From Cupriavidus alkaliphilus (lineage in GTDB: Bacteria > Pseudomonadota > Gammaproteobacteria > Burkholderiales > Burkholderiaceae): DNA of 64,000 nucleotides. A program made the translations under genes and the position numbers. The stretch spans positions 1 through 64,000 of the forward strand of contig NZ_FMAD01000010.1 in NCBI RefSeq assembly GCF_900094595.1, given 5' to 3'. Of the stretch, positions 33,936-42,123 are shown in pieces. The notes under the pieces were generated by a model. That model saw only the letters and a list, made by a program, of their open reading frames with translations. It was not told the DNA's origin and made no database searches. How positions within the stretch are numbered: position 1 is the stretch's first letter; the number at the start of each line of letters is the position of its first letter.

Positions 33936-34763
33936 ATGTTCGGACAGATTCCCGATTTCACCAACGGCTTCGACTTCATGCGCCGGCTATGGGGCGGCGC
34001 CGGCATGCCTGCCGGACTGATGCCGGGCCTGCAGGCGATGACGCCGCCGATGGACCTGGAAGACCTCGACAAGCGCATCGCCGACCTGAAGGCGGTGGAA
34101 AGCTGGCTGCAACTCAATACCAACCTGCTGCGCACCACCATCCAGGGACTGGAAGTGCAGCGCGCCACGCTGGTGGCGCTGCAGACCTTCGGCAACGCGC
34201 TGTCGCCCGAGGCGATGCAATCGGCGATGGAAAACGTCGCGCGCGCGGCCAACGCGCCCAGCGCCGAGGCGCCGCAACGCACCGGCGCGGATACCGGAGC
34301 CAATACCGGCACGGACAACCGCAGCGGCGCACCGGCCGAACCGCCGGCCGCCGAGGAGGCGCAGGCCGCCGCCGGCGACACCGATGCCGGCCCGGCGCCC
34401 AACGCCGCGCTGTGGTGGGACATGCTGCAACAGCAGTTCAACCAGATTGCCAGCGGCGCCGCAGCGGCCAGCATGGTGCCGTTCGGCATGGGCGGCATGG
34501 GCGGTTTTGGCGCCGCCGGCGCCGCCACGCCAGCCGGCACCGCCCAGTCCGGCGCAGAGAAACCGAAGACCGCGGCGGCCGGCAAGACGCCTTCGGCGGG
34601 TACCGCCAGCCCTGCCGCGAAGAAGGCGCCGGCGAAGAAAGCGCCGGCGAAGAAAGCGGCTGCCAAGAAGCCGGCCAGGGCAAGGCCGGCCCGGGACGCG
34701 GGCGAGGGTGGCAACGGCGGCAATGGCGGCAACAACGGCGCCGGCGGCGGCGTCACCAACTGA
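33936..34763 (+). CDS. phaM: PHB granule/nucleoid protein PhaM
   Basis: 275 residues. N-terminal phasin-like part: MFGQIPDFTNGFDFMRRLWG, then a helical KRIADLKAVESWLQLNTNLL region. A low-complexity Ala/Gly middle follows. The C-terminal tail (about 225-255) has repeated PAKKA units like histone H1, then Gly-Asn repeats. In C. necator PhaM binds PHB synthase PhaC1, activates it, and tethers granules to DNA through the PAKKA tail, distributing PHB to daughter cells. The C. necator protein is slightly shorter (about 263 aa, from memory). Confidence 0.88.
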   Translation: MFGQIPDFTNGFDFMRRLWGGAGMPAGLMPGLQAMTPPMDLEDLDKRIADLKAVESWLQLNTNLLRTTIQGLEVQRATLVALQTFGNALSPEAMQSAMENVARAANAPSAEAPQRTGADTGANTGTDNRSGAPAEPPAAEEAQAAAGDTDAGPAPNAALWWDMLQQQFNQIASGAAAASMVPFGMGGMGGFGAAGAATPAGTAQSGAEKPKTAAAGKTPSAGTASPAAKKAPAKKAPAKKAAAKKPARARPARDAGEGGNGGNGGNNGAGGGVTN

Positions 34764-34801
34764 TCCCGCCGCAGCCTGACGCCCCCTTCCCCCAACCGCC
34801 C

Positions 34802-36079
34802 ATGCACCGCGATTCCCTGCCGCTGCCCCCGGCGGCGCCTCCGTCCGGCCCCAACCCCGCCGCTACCGCCCTGATCCTGATGGGCGGCGGCGCGCGCGCC
34901 GCCTACCAGGCCGGCGTGCTCAACGGCGTGGCGCGCATCGCCGCGCGTCATGGCAAGGCGCAGGCGGCGCTGCCGTTCGGCATCATTGCCGGCACTTCGG
35001 CCGGGGCCATCAACGGCGCGGGGCTGGCCATCCACGCCGGCGACCTGGAAGCCGCCACGCAGAGCCTGGGCGCACTCTGGCACAGCATCCATGCCGACGA
35101 GGTCTACCGCACCGATGTGCTGCGCGTGGGCGTGTCGGGGGCGCGCTGGCTGTCGACGCTGGCGCTGGGCTGGGCCACCCAGCGGCGCGCGCCGCGCGCG
35201 CTGTTCGACAACACGCCGCTGGGCAGCATGCTGGGCGAGCTGTTCGAGCCCGCGCGGGTGCAGGCCAGCCTCGACAGTGGCGCGCTGCAGGCGTTCGCGG
35301 TGACCGCGCTGTCGTACAGCACCGGGCGCCACGTGACCTTCTACCAGTCGCTCCACCGCATCCATCCCTGGCACCGCAGCCAGCGCATCGCGGTGCCGGC
35401 GCAGATCACGGTGGACCACCTGCTGGCATCATCGTCGATCCCGTTCCTGTTCCCCGCCATGCCGCTGGAACTCGACGGGCACCACGAGTGGTTCGGCGAC
35501 GGCACCATGCGCCAGATGTCGCCGCTGTCGCCGGCGATCCACCTGGGCGCGTCGCGCATCCTGGCGATCGGCGCGGCCTCGCGCCAGCGCTCGGGCTGGT
35601 TCGATACCATGCCGGGCGGCGGCTATCCGTCGCTGGCACAGGTGGGCGGCCAGGCGCTGGCCAGCATCTTCCTGGACGGCTTGAACGCCGACCTGGAGCG
35701 GCTGCTGCATATCAACCGGCTGCTCGCGCGCATGCCCGAGGTAGCCGGCGACCGCGAAGGCTGGCGCCCGGTGCAGGTGATGACGGTGGCGCCCAGCGAG
35801 CCGATCGAGGCCATCGCCGCCGAGCACCAGAAGCAGTTGCCGCGCACCGTGCGCGCGCTGCTGGCGCCACTGGGCGGCACCGAGGCGCGCGGCGCCGCGT
35901 TCGCCAGCTACCTGCTGTTCGAGCCGGCCTTTACGCAGGCGCTGATCGCGCTGGGCGAGCGCGACGCCGAAGCCCAGGCCGACGAGCTGGCGGCCTTCCT
36001 CTACGGCATCGTCCCCGGTACGGCGCCGGCCGCGCCCGGCACCGGCGACCAGGCGGCCGAGCAGGCCGTCTCTCCCTGA
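34802..36079 (+). CDS. Patatin-like phospholipase
   Basis: 425 residues from ATG at 34802. Oxyanion GGGARAAYQAG at 28-38, nucleophile Ser66 in GTSAGAI, and catalytic Asp233 in FGDGTMRQMSP. The block HLLASSSIPFLFPAM is typical of bacterial patatins. It is about 100 residues longer than minimal members because of a C-terminal helical region. It hydrolyses acyl esters of phospholipids or neutral lipids. No signal peptide, so probably cytoplasmic. It follows phaM by 38 bp on the same strand; a granule link is possible but unproven. Confidence 0.88.
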   Translation: MHRDSLPLPPAAPPSGPNPAATALILMGGGARAAYQAGVLNGVARIAARHGKAQAALPFGIIAGTSAGAINGAGLAIHAGDLEAATQSLGALWHSIHADEVYRTDVLRVGVSGARWLSTLALGWATQRRAPRALFDNTPLGSMLGELFEPARVQASLDSGALQAFAVTALSYSTGRHVTFYQSLHRIHPWHRSQRIAVPAQITVDHLLASSSIPFLFPAMPLELDGHHEWFGDGTMRQMSPLSPAIHLGASRILAIGAASRQRSGWFDTMPGGGYPSLAQVGGQALASIFLDGLNADLERLLHINRLLARMPEVAGDREGWRPVQVMTVAPSEPIEAIAAEHQKQLPRTVRALLAPLGGTEARGAAFASYLLFEPAFTQALIALGERDAEAQADELAAFLYGIVPGTAPAAPGTGDQAAEQAVSP

Positions 36080-36281
36080 GTTGCCGCCGTCACATGACGG
36101 TCTCAGAAGGCGCCCGCGCTGTCACTTTGGCGCGCCGCCGCGGCGCTGATCGCCCGGAAAATGCAGAAGGCGCCGGCAAACGCCCGCCGAGCGTTGCATA
36201 TTTGCCCCGCTCCGGCCGAAAAAGGAGAGAAGAGAATAATTCGCATCTGGTAGAATCTGCCCGTAATTTCAAAGGCTTACC

Positions 36282-37145
36282 ATGCTCTACCCCGAACTGT
36301 TCAAATCGTTGGAAGCCGTCCGCTGGCACATGGACAAGGACATCCCCTGGGATACCTTCGACGCCAGCATGCTGACGGACGACCAGGCCAAGACCATTCG
36401 CATGAATGCGATCACGGAATGGTCCGCCCTGCCCGCGACCGAGATGTTCCTGCGCGACAACCGCCACGACTCTGACTTTTCGGCGTTCATGAGCATCTGG
36501 TTCTTCGAGGAACAGAAGCATTCGCTGGTGCTGATGGAGTACCTGCGCCGCTTCCGCCCGGACCTGGTGCCGACCGAGGAAGAACTGCATGCTGTGCGCT
36601 TCGAGTTCGACCCGGCCCCGCCGCTGGAAACGCTGATGCTGCATTTCTGCGGCGAGATCCGCCTGAACCACTGGTACCGCCGTGCCGCCGAATGGCACAC
36701 CGAACCGGTGATCAAGCATATCTACCGCACCCTGTCGCAGGACGAAGCCCGCCACGGCGGCGCCTACCTGCGCTACATGAAGAAGTACCTGGCGCAGTTC
36801 GGCGACAGCGCGCGCGCGGCCTTCGCCAAGATCGGCGTGCTGATGGCATCCGCGCGTCGCACCGAGAAGCCGCTGCACCCGACCAACCTGCACGTCAACA
36901 AGGCGCTGTTCCCCAACGACACGGTGCAGTCGCGCCTGCCGGACCCCGACTGGCTCGAGAAATGGCTGGACGAGCAGATCCGCTTCGACGAAGGCTGGGA
37001 GAAGAAGGTCATCGAACGGATCCTGCACAACATGTCGCTGCTGTTCGAACGTACCTTTGAAACCGTGCAGGACCTGAACCGCTACCGCAAGGAGCTGAAC
37101 GCCAGCCTGCAAGGCGCCGGCGCGGCCCGCCCGGCGCAGGCCTGA
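36282..37145 (+). CDS. Ferritin-like diiron protein of the acyl-ACP desaturase type
   Basis: 287 residues, cytoplasmic. Diiron ligands can be read in a four-helix pattern: Glu46 (TEWSALPATE), Glu76/Glu77 and His80 (FFEEQKH), Glu125 (CGEIRLNHW), and Glu155/His158 (SQDEARH). Two ExxH-type pairs plus two single Glu match stearoyl-ACP desaturase-like diiron enzymes rather than iron-storage ferritins. The substrate is unknown. It stands alone between a patatin and rfaE2 with its own strong terminator; a TAGAAT box lies at 36251-36256. Confidence 0.82.
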   Translation: MLYPELFKSLEAVRWHMDKDIPWDTFDASMLTDDQAKTIRMNAITEWSALPATEMFLRDNRHDSDFSAFMSIWFFEEQKHSLVLMEYLRRFRPDLVPTEEELHAVRFEFDPAPPLETLMLHFCGEIRLNHWYRRAAEWHTEPVIKHIYRTLSQDEARHGGAYLRYMKKYLAQFGDSARAAFAKIGVLMASARRTEKPLHPTNLHVNKALFPNDTVQSRLPDPDWLEKWLDEQIRFDEGWEKKVIERILHNMSLLFERTFETVQDLNRYRKELNASLQGAGAARPAQA

Positions 37146-37460
37146 GCGTCCGGGACCGGAAAAAAAATGCCCCGCCGAAGCGGGGCATTTTTTTTACCTT
37201 CACGCATTCCCGACAAATGCGGCCCGCGCGGGCGGGGTGCAACGCCGTTTTCCTGTTCCCGGAAATACGGTGCCGCGGATGATAAGCGCGCCAGCGGCTG
37301 CGCAGGTAGTAGCCGGTTACTACATCGCTGCCGTGCCGCGGGATGCGATGGCGCAAGCCATGGCCGGCCCGCGGGCGGCGCGCAAGAACGGGTACCATTC
37401 GTGCAAGCGCGCCGGCTCCGCCACGGGGGACCGGCCTCCACCCATCCCATGCCCTGATCC
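37146..37460. other. 315-bp intergenic region
   Basis: Apart from the terminator at 37160-37196 it holds the upstream region of rfaE2. No RNA gene, small reading frame or clear promoter was recognised. Confidence 0.6.
37160..37196 (+). terminator. Strong Rho-independent terminator
   Basis: A run of A, then ATGCCCCGC, CGAA loop, GCGGGGCAT and eight T. It stops the diiron-protein transcript and is symmetrical enough to work on both strands. Confidence 0.92.
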
Positions 37461-37955
37461 ATGTCCGTACCCGCCTTCGAATCCAAGCTGACTCCCGCCG
37501 ACGACACCGCCGCGCTGGCCGCGCGCATCGCCGCGCTGCCGCGCCCGCTGGTGTTTACCAACGGCGTCTTCGACATCCTCCATCGCGGCCATGCCACCTA
37601 TCTGGCGCAGGCGCGCGCGCTGGGCGCCAGCCTGGTGGTCGGGGTCAACAGCGATGCCTCGGTGAAGATGCTGGGCAAGGGCGACGACCGCCCGCTCAAC
37701 CATGAATCGGACCGCATGGCGCTGCTGGCCGCGCTCGCCTCGGTCGACCTGGTGGCGATGTTCCGCGAACAGACGCCGGTGGAGCTGATCCGCCTGGTGC
37801 GCCCCGACATCTACGTCAAGGGCGGCGACTACGATATCGATACGCTCGAAGAAACCCGGCTGGTGCGCAGCTGGGGCGGCCAGGCCTATGCCATCCCCTT
37901 CCTGCACGACCGCTCGACCACCAAGCTGCTGACGAAGGTGCGCGAGGGCGGCTGA
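37461..37955 (+). CDS. rfaE2: D-glycero-beta-D-manno-heptose 1-phosphate adenylyltransferase
   Basis: 164 residues. The nucleotidyltransferase motif is FTNGVFDILHRGHATYLAQA, with the HxGH as His41/His44. Also present: VGVNSDASVKMLGKGDDRPL, VRPDIYVKGGDY and the C-terminal HDRSTTKLL. It makes ADP-heptose for LPS inner core. Here it is a stand-alone C-terminal half of E. coli HldE; the kinase domain must be elsewhere, as is normal in betaproteobacteria. Confidence 0.95.
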   Translation: MSVPAFESKLTPADDTAALAARIAALPRPLVFTNGVFDILHRGHATYLAQARALGASLVVGVNSDASVKMLGKGDDRPLNHESDRMALLAALASVDLVAMFREQTPVELIRLVRPDIYVKGGDYDIDTLEETRLVRSWGGQAYAIPFLHDRSTTKLLTKVREGG

Positions 37956-37970
37956 GGCGCCGCGCCTGCG

Positions 37971-38183
37971 CTACGCGCCCGGTGCCGACGCCGGCGTGGC
38001 CAGCGGCGGTTGCAGCCGCATCCGCTCGCCCCGCACCTGCTGCTCCAGCCGGTGCGGCTCGCGCGGCGATTCGAACCAGCCCGACAGCGGCTGCGCGCCG
38101 AACGCGCCCAGCACCGCCGCCAGCAGCACGGCGTTGGCGAACAGCAGCGACAGCAAGGCGATGCGCAGGGAGCGGGTGATCAT
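37971..38183 (-). CDS. Small single-pass membrane protein
   Basis: 70 residues. A basic start (MITRSLR), one transmembrane helix (IALLSLLFANAVLLAAVLGAF), then a short periplasmic segment with EPHRLEQQVRGERMRL. That last stretch resembles the linker before the SPOR domain in larger proteins found downstream of coaX in some Burkholderiales, so this may be a shortened relative; that is inference from pattern only. It lies 33 bp downstream of coaX on the same strand and converges with rfaE2. Confidence 0.6.
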   Translation of the reverse strand: MITRSLRIALLSLLFANAVLLAAVLGAFGAQPLSGWFESPREPHRLEQQVRGERMRLQPPLATPASAPGA

Positions 38184-38216
38184 GGGGAATCGGACCGAGG
38201 TGGGGACGTAGCGTCG

Positions 38217-39065
38217 TTACGCGTCGGCCACGGCCATCGCATGCAGGCCGAGCAGCACCAGATTATCGTGCATCTCGAACGGCACCGCGAGCGCGCCCGC
38301 CAGCGCGCCGCGGGCACCGCCGGACAGCAGGCAGCGCGGCGGGCGCGCAGCATCGCCGCGCTCGCCCAGCGCACGCCAGGTGCGCTCGATGGCGCCGGCC
38401 TGCGCGGCCAGGCAGCCGGCGGCAATGGCGTCGTGGGTGTTGTCGGCCCAGCGCCGCTGCGTGCCCGCCACGCTGCCGGCCTCGCCGACATCCAGCGCCG
38501 GCAGCTGCGCCGTATTGCGCGCCAGCGTGCCCAACATCAGCGCCAGCCCTGGCAGGATCAGCCCGCCTTCGAAGCGCGCGCCGCCAGCCTCCGTCACGGT
38601 GACGATATCGAGCGTGGTGGCGGTGCCGGCGGTGACCACCAGCAGCGTGTCGCGCGGCAGCCAGCGGTGCGCGCCGACCGCGCCGACCCAGCGGTCGACG
38701 CCAAGCTGGGTCGGTTCGCGATAGCCGTTGGCAAGGTCGCCATGCGCGGCCGCGCTGCGTACCCATTGCACCGGCGCGCAGCCGCCAAAGGCGTCGGCCA
38801 GCGCGGCATCGACGGCGGCGGCAATCACCGGCCCGGCCACGTTGCTGATCCACACCGACGGCATCGGCCCGCTCGCGCGCAGCGCGCGCAGTTCGGCGGC
38901 CAGGGCCGGCAGCGCGCCGTCGTCGGCGTGCGCGACCGCGCCGGCGTGCCGCCACGGCGTCGGCAGCCTGGAGATGCCTGCGGTGGCGGGCGCCGCACCG
39001 GCGTCGCACCACGCCCACTTGAGCCGGGTATTGCCGATATCGACCAGCAGCCGCGGCGCGTTCAT
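38217..39065 (-). CDS. coaX: Type III pantothenate kinase
   Basis: 282 residues. The phosphate motif LLVDIGNTRLKWAW is at the N-terminus, the Asp-containing substrate site is in GVDRWVGAVGA, and VVTAGTATTLDIV and LSGGARG follow. It performs the first step of CoA synthesis, phosphorylating pantothenate with ATP. Its start overlaps the birA stop by ATGA (39062-39065), so the two are coupled. Use of CoaX instead of CoaA is typical in Burkholderiales. Confidence 0.95.
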   Translation of the reverse strand: MNAPRLLVDIGNTRLKWAWCDAGAAPATAGISRLPTPWRHAGAVAHADDGALPALAAELRALRASGPMPSVWISNVAGPVIAAAVDAALADAFGGCAPVQWVRSAAAHGDLANGYREPTQLGVDRWVGAVGAHRWLPRDTLLVVTAGTATTLDIVTVTEAGGARFEGGLILPGLALMLGTLARNTAQLPALDVGEAGSVAGTQRRWADNTHDAIAAGCLAAQAGAIERTWRALGERGDAARPPRCLLSGGARGALAGALAVPFEMHDNLVLLGLHAMAVADA

Positions 39066-39937
39066 GCGTGCCCTTCCTTGCCCGCGGCGGGCCGCAGCGA
39101 CAGCTCGCCGCTGGCGATGCGCTCCAGGCCCGCGGGCGTTTCCAGCAGCAGGTGGCCGGCCTCGTCGACGCCGCGCGCCATGCCTTCGGCGATCACCTCG
39201 CCGTCATGCAGCAGCCGCACCGGCTGGTCGCGGTAGGCATCGGCAGCGGACCAGCGCCGCGCCATCGGCCCGAAGCCATGCGCGAGGAAGTCCGCGCGCA
39301 TCGCCGCCAGCCGCTCCAGCACCGCGGCCAGCAGGCGCGGCGCATCGCGCCCGGCATCGAAGTCCGGCATGGCCTCGGCCACGCCCGCCAGTTCGCGGCC
39401 GAGCGCGGCCTCCATTTGCGCGTCGCGCACCAGGTTCAGGCCGATGCCGATCACCGCCCAGACGCGCCGGGGGCCCGCCGGCACCGATTCGATCAGGATG
39501 CCGGCCAGCTTGCGGCCATCGATCTGCAGGTCATTGGGCCATTTCAGTCCGACCCGCGCGCCCAGCGCCGGGGCCACGTCGCCCAGGGCCTCGGCCAGCG
39601 CCAGGCCCACCGCCAGGCTCAGGCCGCTCAGCTGCGCCGGCGCCAGCGCCAGCGGCAGCGCCACCGAGAAGGTCATGCCGGCCTGCCCCTGCCACGGCCG
39701 GCCCTGGCGTCCGCGCCCGGCGGTCTGGCGATAGGCCAGGCGCAGCGTGCCGGCGTCGGACCACGGCGCCTGGCGGCACAGCGCGGTCAGGTCGGCATTG
39801 GTCGAGCCGGTTTCCTCGACCAGTTCCACGGTCCAGTCGCGCAGCGCGGGCGACAGCATGGCGCGCAGCGCGCCGGCATCGATGCGCCAGGACGTGGCGA
39901 TGGAAGGATCGGGCGGATTCGGAGGAACGGCGGACAT
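39062..39937 (-). CDS. birA: Biotin--[acetyl-CoA-carboxylase] ligase without HTH domain
   Basis: 291 residues from ATG at 39937, GGAGGA nearby. GSTN (44-47), GRGRQGR (74-80), KWPNDLQIDGRKLAGILIE and GIGLNL are the catalytic core. The N-terminus (SWRIDAGALRAMLSPALRDW) is too short and unlike the BirA winged helix, so it is a ligase only and cannot repress biotin genes. It biotinylates carboxylases such as acetyl-CoA and methylcrotonyl-CoA carboxylase. Divergent from mlaE. Confidence 0.93.
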   Translation of the reverse strand: MSAVPPNPPDPSIATSWRIDAGALRAMLSPALRDWTVELVEETGSTNADLTALCRQAPWSDAGTLRLAYRQTAGRGRQGRPWQGQAGMTFSVALPLALAPAQLSGLSLAVGLALAEALGDVAPALGARVGLKWPNDLQIDGRKLAGILIESVPAGPRRVWAVIGIGLNLVRDAQMEAALGRELAGVAEAMPDFDAGRDAPRLLAAVLERLAAMRADFLAHGFGPMARRWSAADAYRDQPVRLLHDGEVIAEGMARGVDEAGHLLLETPAGLERIASGELSLRPAAGKEGHA

Positions 39938-40135
39938 GCGCGGCAAGGGGCTGGATGGGGCTGGATGGGGCGGGATCGCGGTCGGCACACGCAGGATCCG
40001 GGTCGGAACCCGGGCCTGCGGCAGATGCCGCATTGTAGCCGCGCCGCGCCGCCGGGCATGCCCCCGGGCACGGCGCGGTCGCGCCAGCGGGGCGCGTGGC
40101 TTAGAATCGAGACTCGGCCATCACATCGCTAGCCC

Positions 40136-41266
40136 TTGGAACGCCAGACGACGCCAGACTTCCAGATCACGCGCGGGGACGGAACCGTCAGCGTACAGCT
40201 GCGTGGCGACTGGACTGCGCTCGCGCTGGCCGGCTGCCGCCAGGCGCGGCAGCTGCGCGCGCAGCTGCACGAACTGGCCCAGGCTCCCGACCACGCGCAA
40301 TGGTCGCTGGCCGGCGTCGAGCGGCTCGACCATATCGGCGGGCAGCTGCTGTGGCAGGCCTGGAACGGCGCGCTGCCGCAACGGCTGGAGGCCAGCGAGG
40401 GCCAGCGCCGCGTGTTCGAGCGCATCGCCGCGGTGCAGAACGAGGGCTGGAAAAAGCACATGGTGGACCGCTTCAACCCGGTCACGCTGTTCGGCGCCAA
40501 CGTGCTGTCGTTCGGCGCGCAACTGGGCAACGGCGTCACCATGCTGGGCCAGCTGGCGTTCGACCTGCTGCGCTTCGCGCGCATGCCGCAGCGCGGCCCG
40601 TGGCGCGAGATCTCGGCCAACATCTACAACGTCGGCTACAAGGCGCTGGGGATCACGGCGCTGGTCGGCTTCCTGATCGGCATCGTGCTGTCGTACCTGT
40701 CGGCCAACCAGCTGCGCACCTTCGGCGCCAGCACCTTCATCGTCAATATCCTGGGCATGGCGGTGATCCGCGAACTCGGGCCGGTGCTCGCCGCGATCCT
40801 GATCGCGGGGCGCTCGGGCTCGGCCATCACCGCGCAGATCGGCGTGATGCGCGTGACCGAAGAGCTGGACGCGATGCGCGTGATGGGCATCTCGCACGGC
40901 TTCCGGCTGATCATGCCGCGCGTGATCGCGCTGGCCATCGCCATGCCGCTACTGGTGGCGTGGACCGACGTGATGGCGCTGGCCGGCGGCATGCTGGCCG
41001 CGCGCATGCAGCTGGGCATCAGCGCCACCTTCTTCCTGCGCGAGCTGCCCGATGCGGTGCCGGTGGCCAACCTGTGGCTGGGGCTGGGCAAGGGCGTGGT
41101 GTTCGGCATCCTGATCGCGCTGACCGCCTGCCACTTCGGCCTGCGCATCAAGCCCAACACCCAGAGCCTGGGCGAAGGCACCACCGCCTCGGTGGTCACC
41201 GCGATCACCATCGTGATCCTGGCCGACGCGGTCTTCGCCATCCTGTTCAAGGACGTGGGCCTGTGA
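40136..41266 (+). CDS. mlaE: MlaE-family ABC permease with N-terminal STAS-like domain
   Basis: 376 residues from a TTG at 40136. Residues 1-110 form a STAS-like domain (VSVQLRGDWTALALAG; HAQWSLAGVERLDHIGGQLL), separate from the permease. The permease from about 130 has the MlaE signature: RELGPVLAAILIAGRSGSAI and MRVTEELDAMRVMGI. In Mla systems it moves phospholipid between the inner membrane and an MCE protein. A separate mlaB STAS gene, present in E. coli, is here fused to the front. The start is a non-ATG codon, moderately sure. Confidence 0.88.
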   Translation: MERQTTPDFQITRGDGTVSVQLRGDWTALALAGCRQARQLRAQLHELAQAPDHAQWSLAGVERLDHIGGQLLWQAWNGALPQRLEASEGQRRVFERIAAVQNEGWKKHMVDRFNPVTLFGANVLSFGAQLGNGVTMLGQLAFDLLRFARMPQRGPWREISANIYNVGYKALGITALVGFLIGIVLSYLSANQLRTFGASTFIVNILGMAVIRELGPVLAAILIAGRSGSAITAQIGVMRVTEELDAMRVMGISHGFRLIMPRVIALAIAMPLLVAWTDVMALAGGMLAARMQLGISATFFLRELPDAVPVANLWLGLGKGVVFGILIALTACHFGLRIKPNTQSLGEGTTASVVTAITIVILADAVFAILFKDVGL

Positions 41267-42123
41267 ACGCGGCGCAAGCGAACGCGACCCAGCCAGGCGC
41301 GCCGCAGCCCGCGCCGGAGCGCATCCCGGTGATCGAGGTGCGCGACCTGGTCAAGCGCTTCGGCAAGGCGGTGGTGCACGACCATGTGGACCTGGACGTC
41401 TACCGCGGCGAGGTACTGTCGATCGTCGGCGGCTCGGGCAGCGGCAAGACCGTGCTGCTGCGCCAGATCGTCGGGCTGGAGCGCCCCACCTCGGGCACCA
41501 TCAAGGTGTTCGGCGAGGATCCGGCGCGGCTGAGCCCGGCCCAGCTGCAGGCGCTGCGCAGCCGCTGGGGCCTGCAGTTCCAGCGCGGCGCGCTGTTCTC
41601 GGCGCTGTCGGTGATCGACAATATCGCGCTGCCGCTGCGCGAGTTGCGCGCGCTGCCCGACAACCTGATCTGCCAGGCGGCGCTGCTCAAGCTGCAGCTG
41701 GTGGGGCTGTCGGCGCGCGATGCCGACAAGATGCCGTCGGACCTGTCCGGCGGCATGATCAAGCGCGTGGCGCTGGCGCGCGCGCTGTCGCTGGAACCTG
41801 AGCTGCTGTTCCTGGACGAACCCACTGCCGGCCTGGACCCGATGGCGTCCGACGACTACGTCGCGCTGATCCGCGAGCTGCGCCGCGAGCTGGGCCTGAC
41901 CGTGGTGATGATCACGCACGACCTCGACACGCTGGTGGCGCTGTCCGACCGCGTCGCGGTGCTGGCTGACCACAAGGTGATCGCGGCCGCGCCGATTGCG
42001 CAAGTGGTGGAGGTGGACCATCCCTTCATCCGCGAGTATTTCCTGGGCGAGCGCGCCCAGCGCGCCCTGCAGGCGCTGCCCCAGCCCGGGCAGCCCGCGG
42101 CGCCGCCCCCTGGAGAAGCATGA
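41263..42123 (+). CDS. mlaF: Mla-type ABC transporter ATP-binding protein
   Basis: 286 residues from GTG at 41263, which overlaps the mlaE stop in GTGA. Walker A is GGSGSGKTVLL, the signature is LSGGMIKRVALARAL, and Walker B is LLFLDEPTAGLDP; the switch His is in MITHDLDTL. It powers lipid movement with MlaE. A C-terminal Pro/Ala tail beyond residue 265 is longer than in E. coli. Its TGA overlaps the next start (42120-42123). Confidence 0.93.
   Translation: MNAAQANATQPGAPQPAPERIPVIEVRDLVKRFGKAVVHDHVDLDVYRGEVLSIVGGSGSGKTVLLRQIVGLERPTSGTIKVFGEDPARLSPAQLQALRSRWGLQFQRGALFSALSVIDNIALPLRELRALPDNLICQAALLKLQLVGLSARDADKMPSDLSGGMIKRVALARALSLEPELLFLDEPTAGLDPMASDDYVALIRELRRELGLTVVMITHDLDTLVALSDRVAVLADHKVIAAAPIAQVVEVDHPFIREYFLGERAQRALQALPQPGQPAAPPPGEA

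Noticed and set aside
33989..36079. 696-codon frame covering phaM and patatin
   Set aside because: Its first 271 codons are an alternate frame of phaM; the patatin begins at 34802.
36251..36256. TAGAAT promoter box for the diiron gene
   Set aside because: The -10 is good and well placed but no -35 at 16-18 bp was found, so it is only mentioned with the gene.
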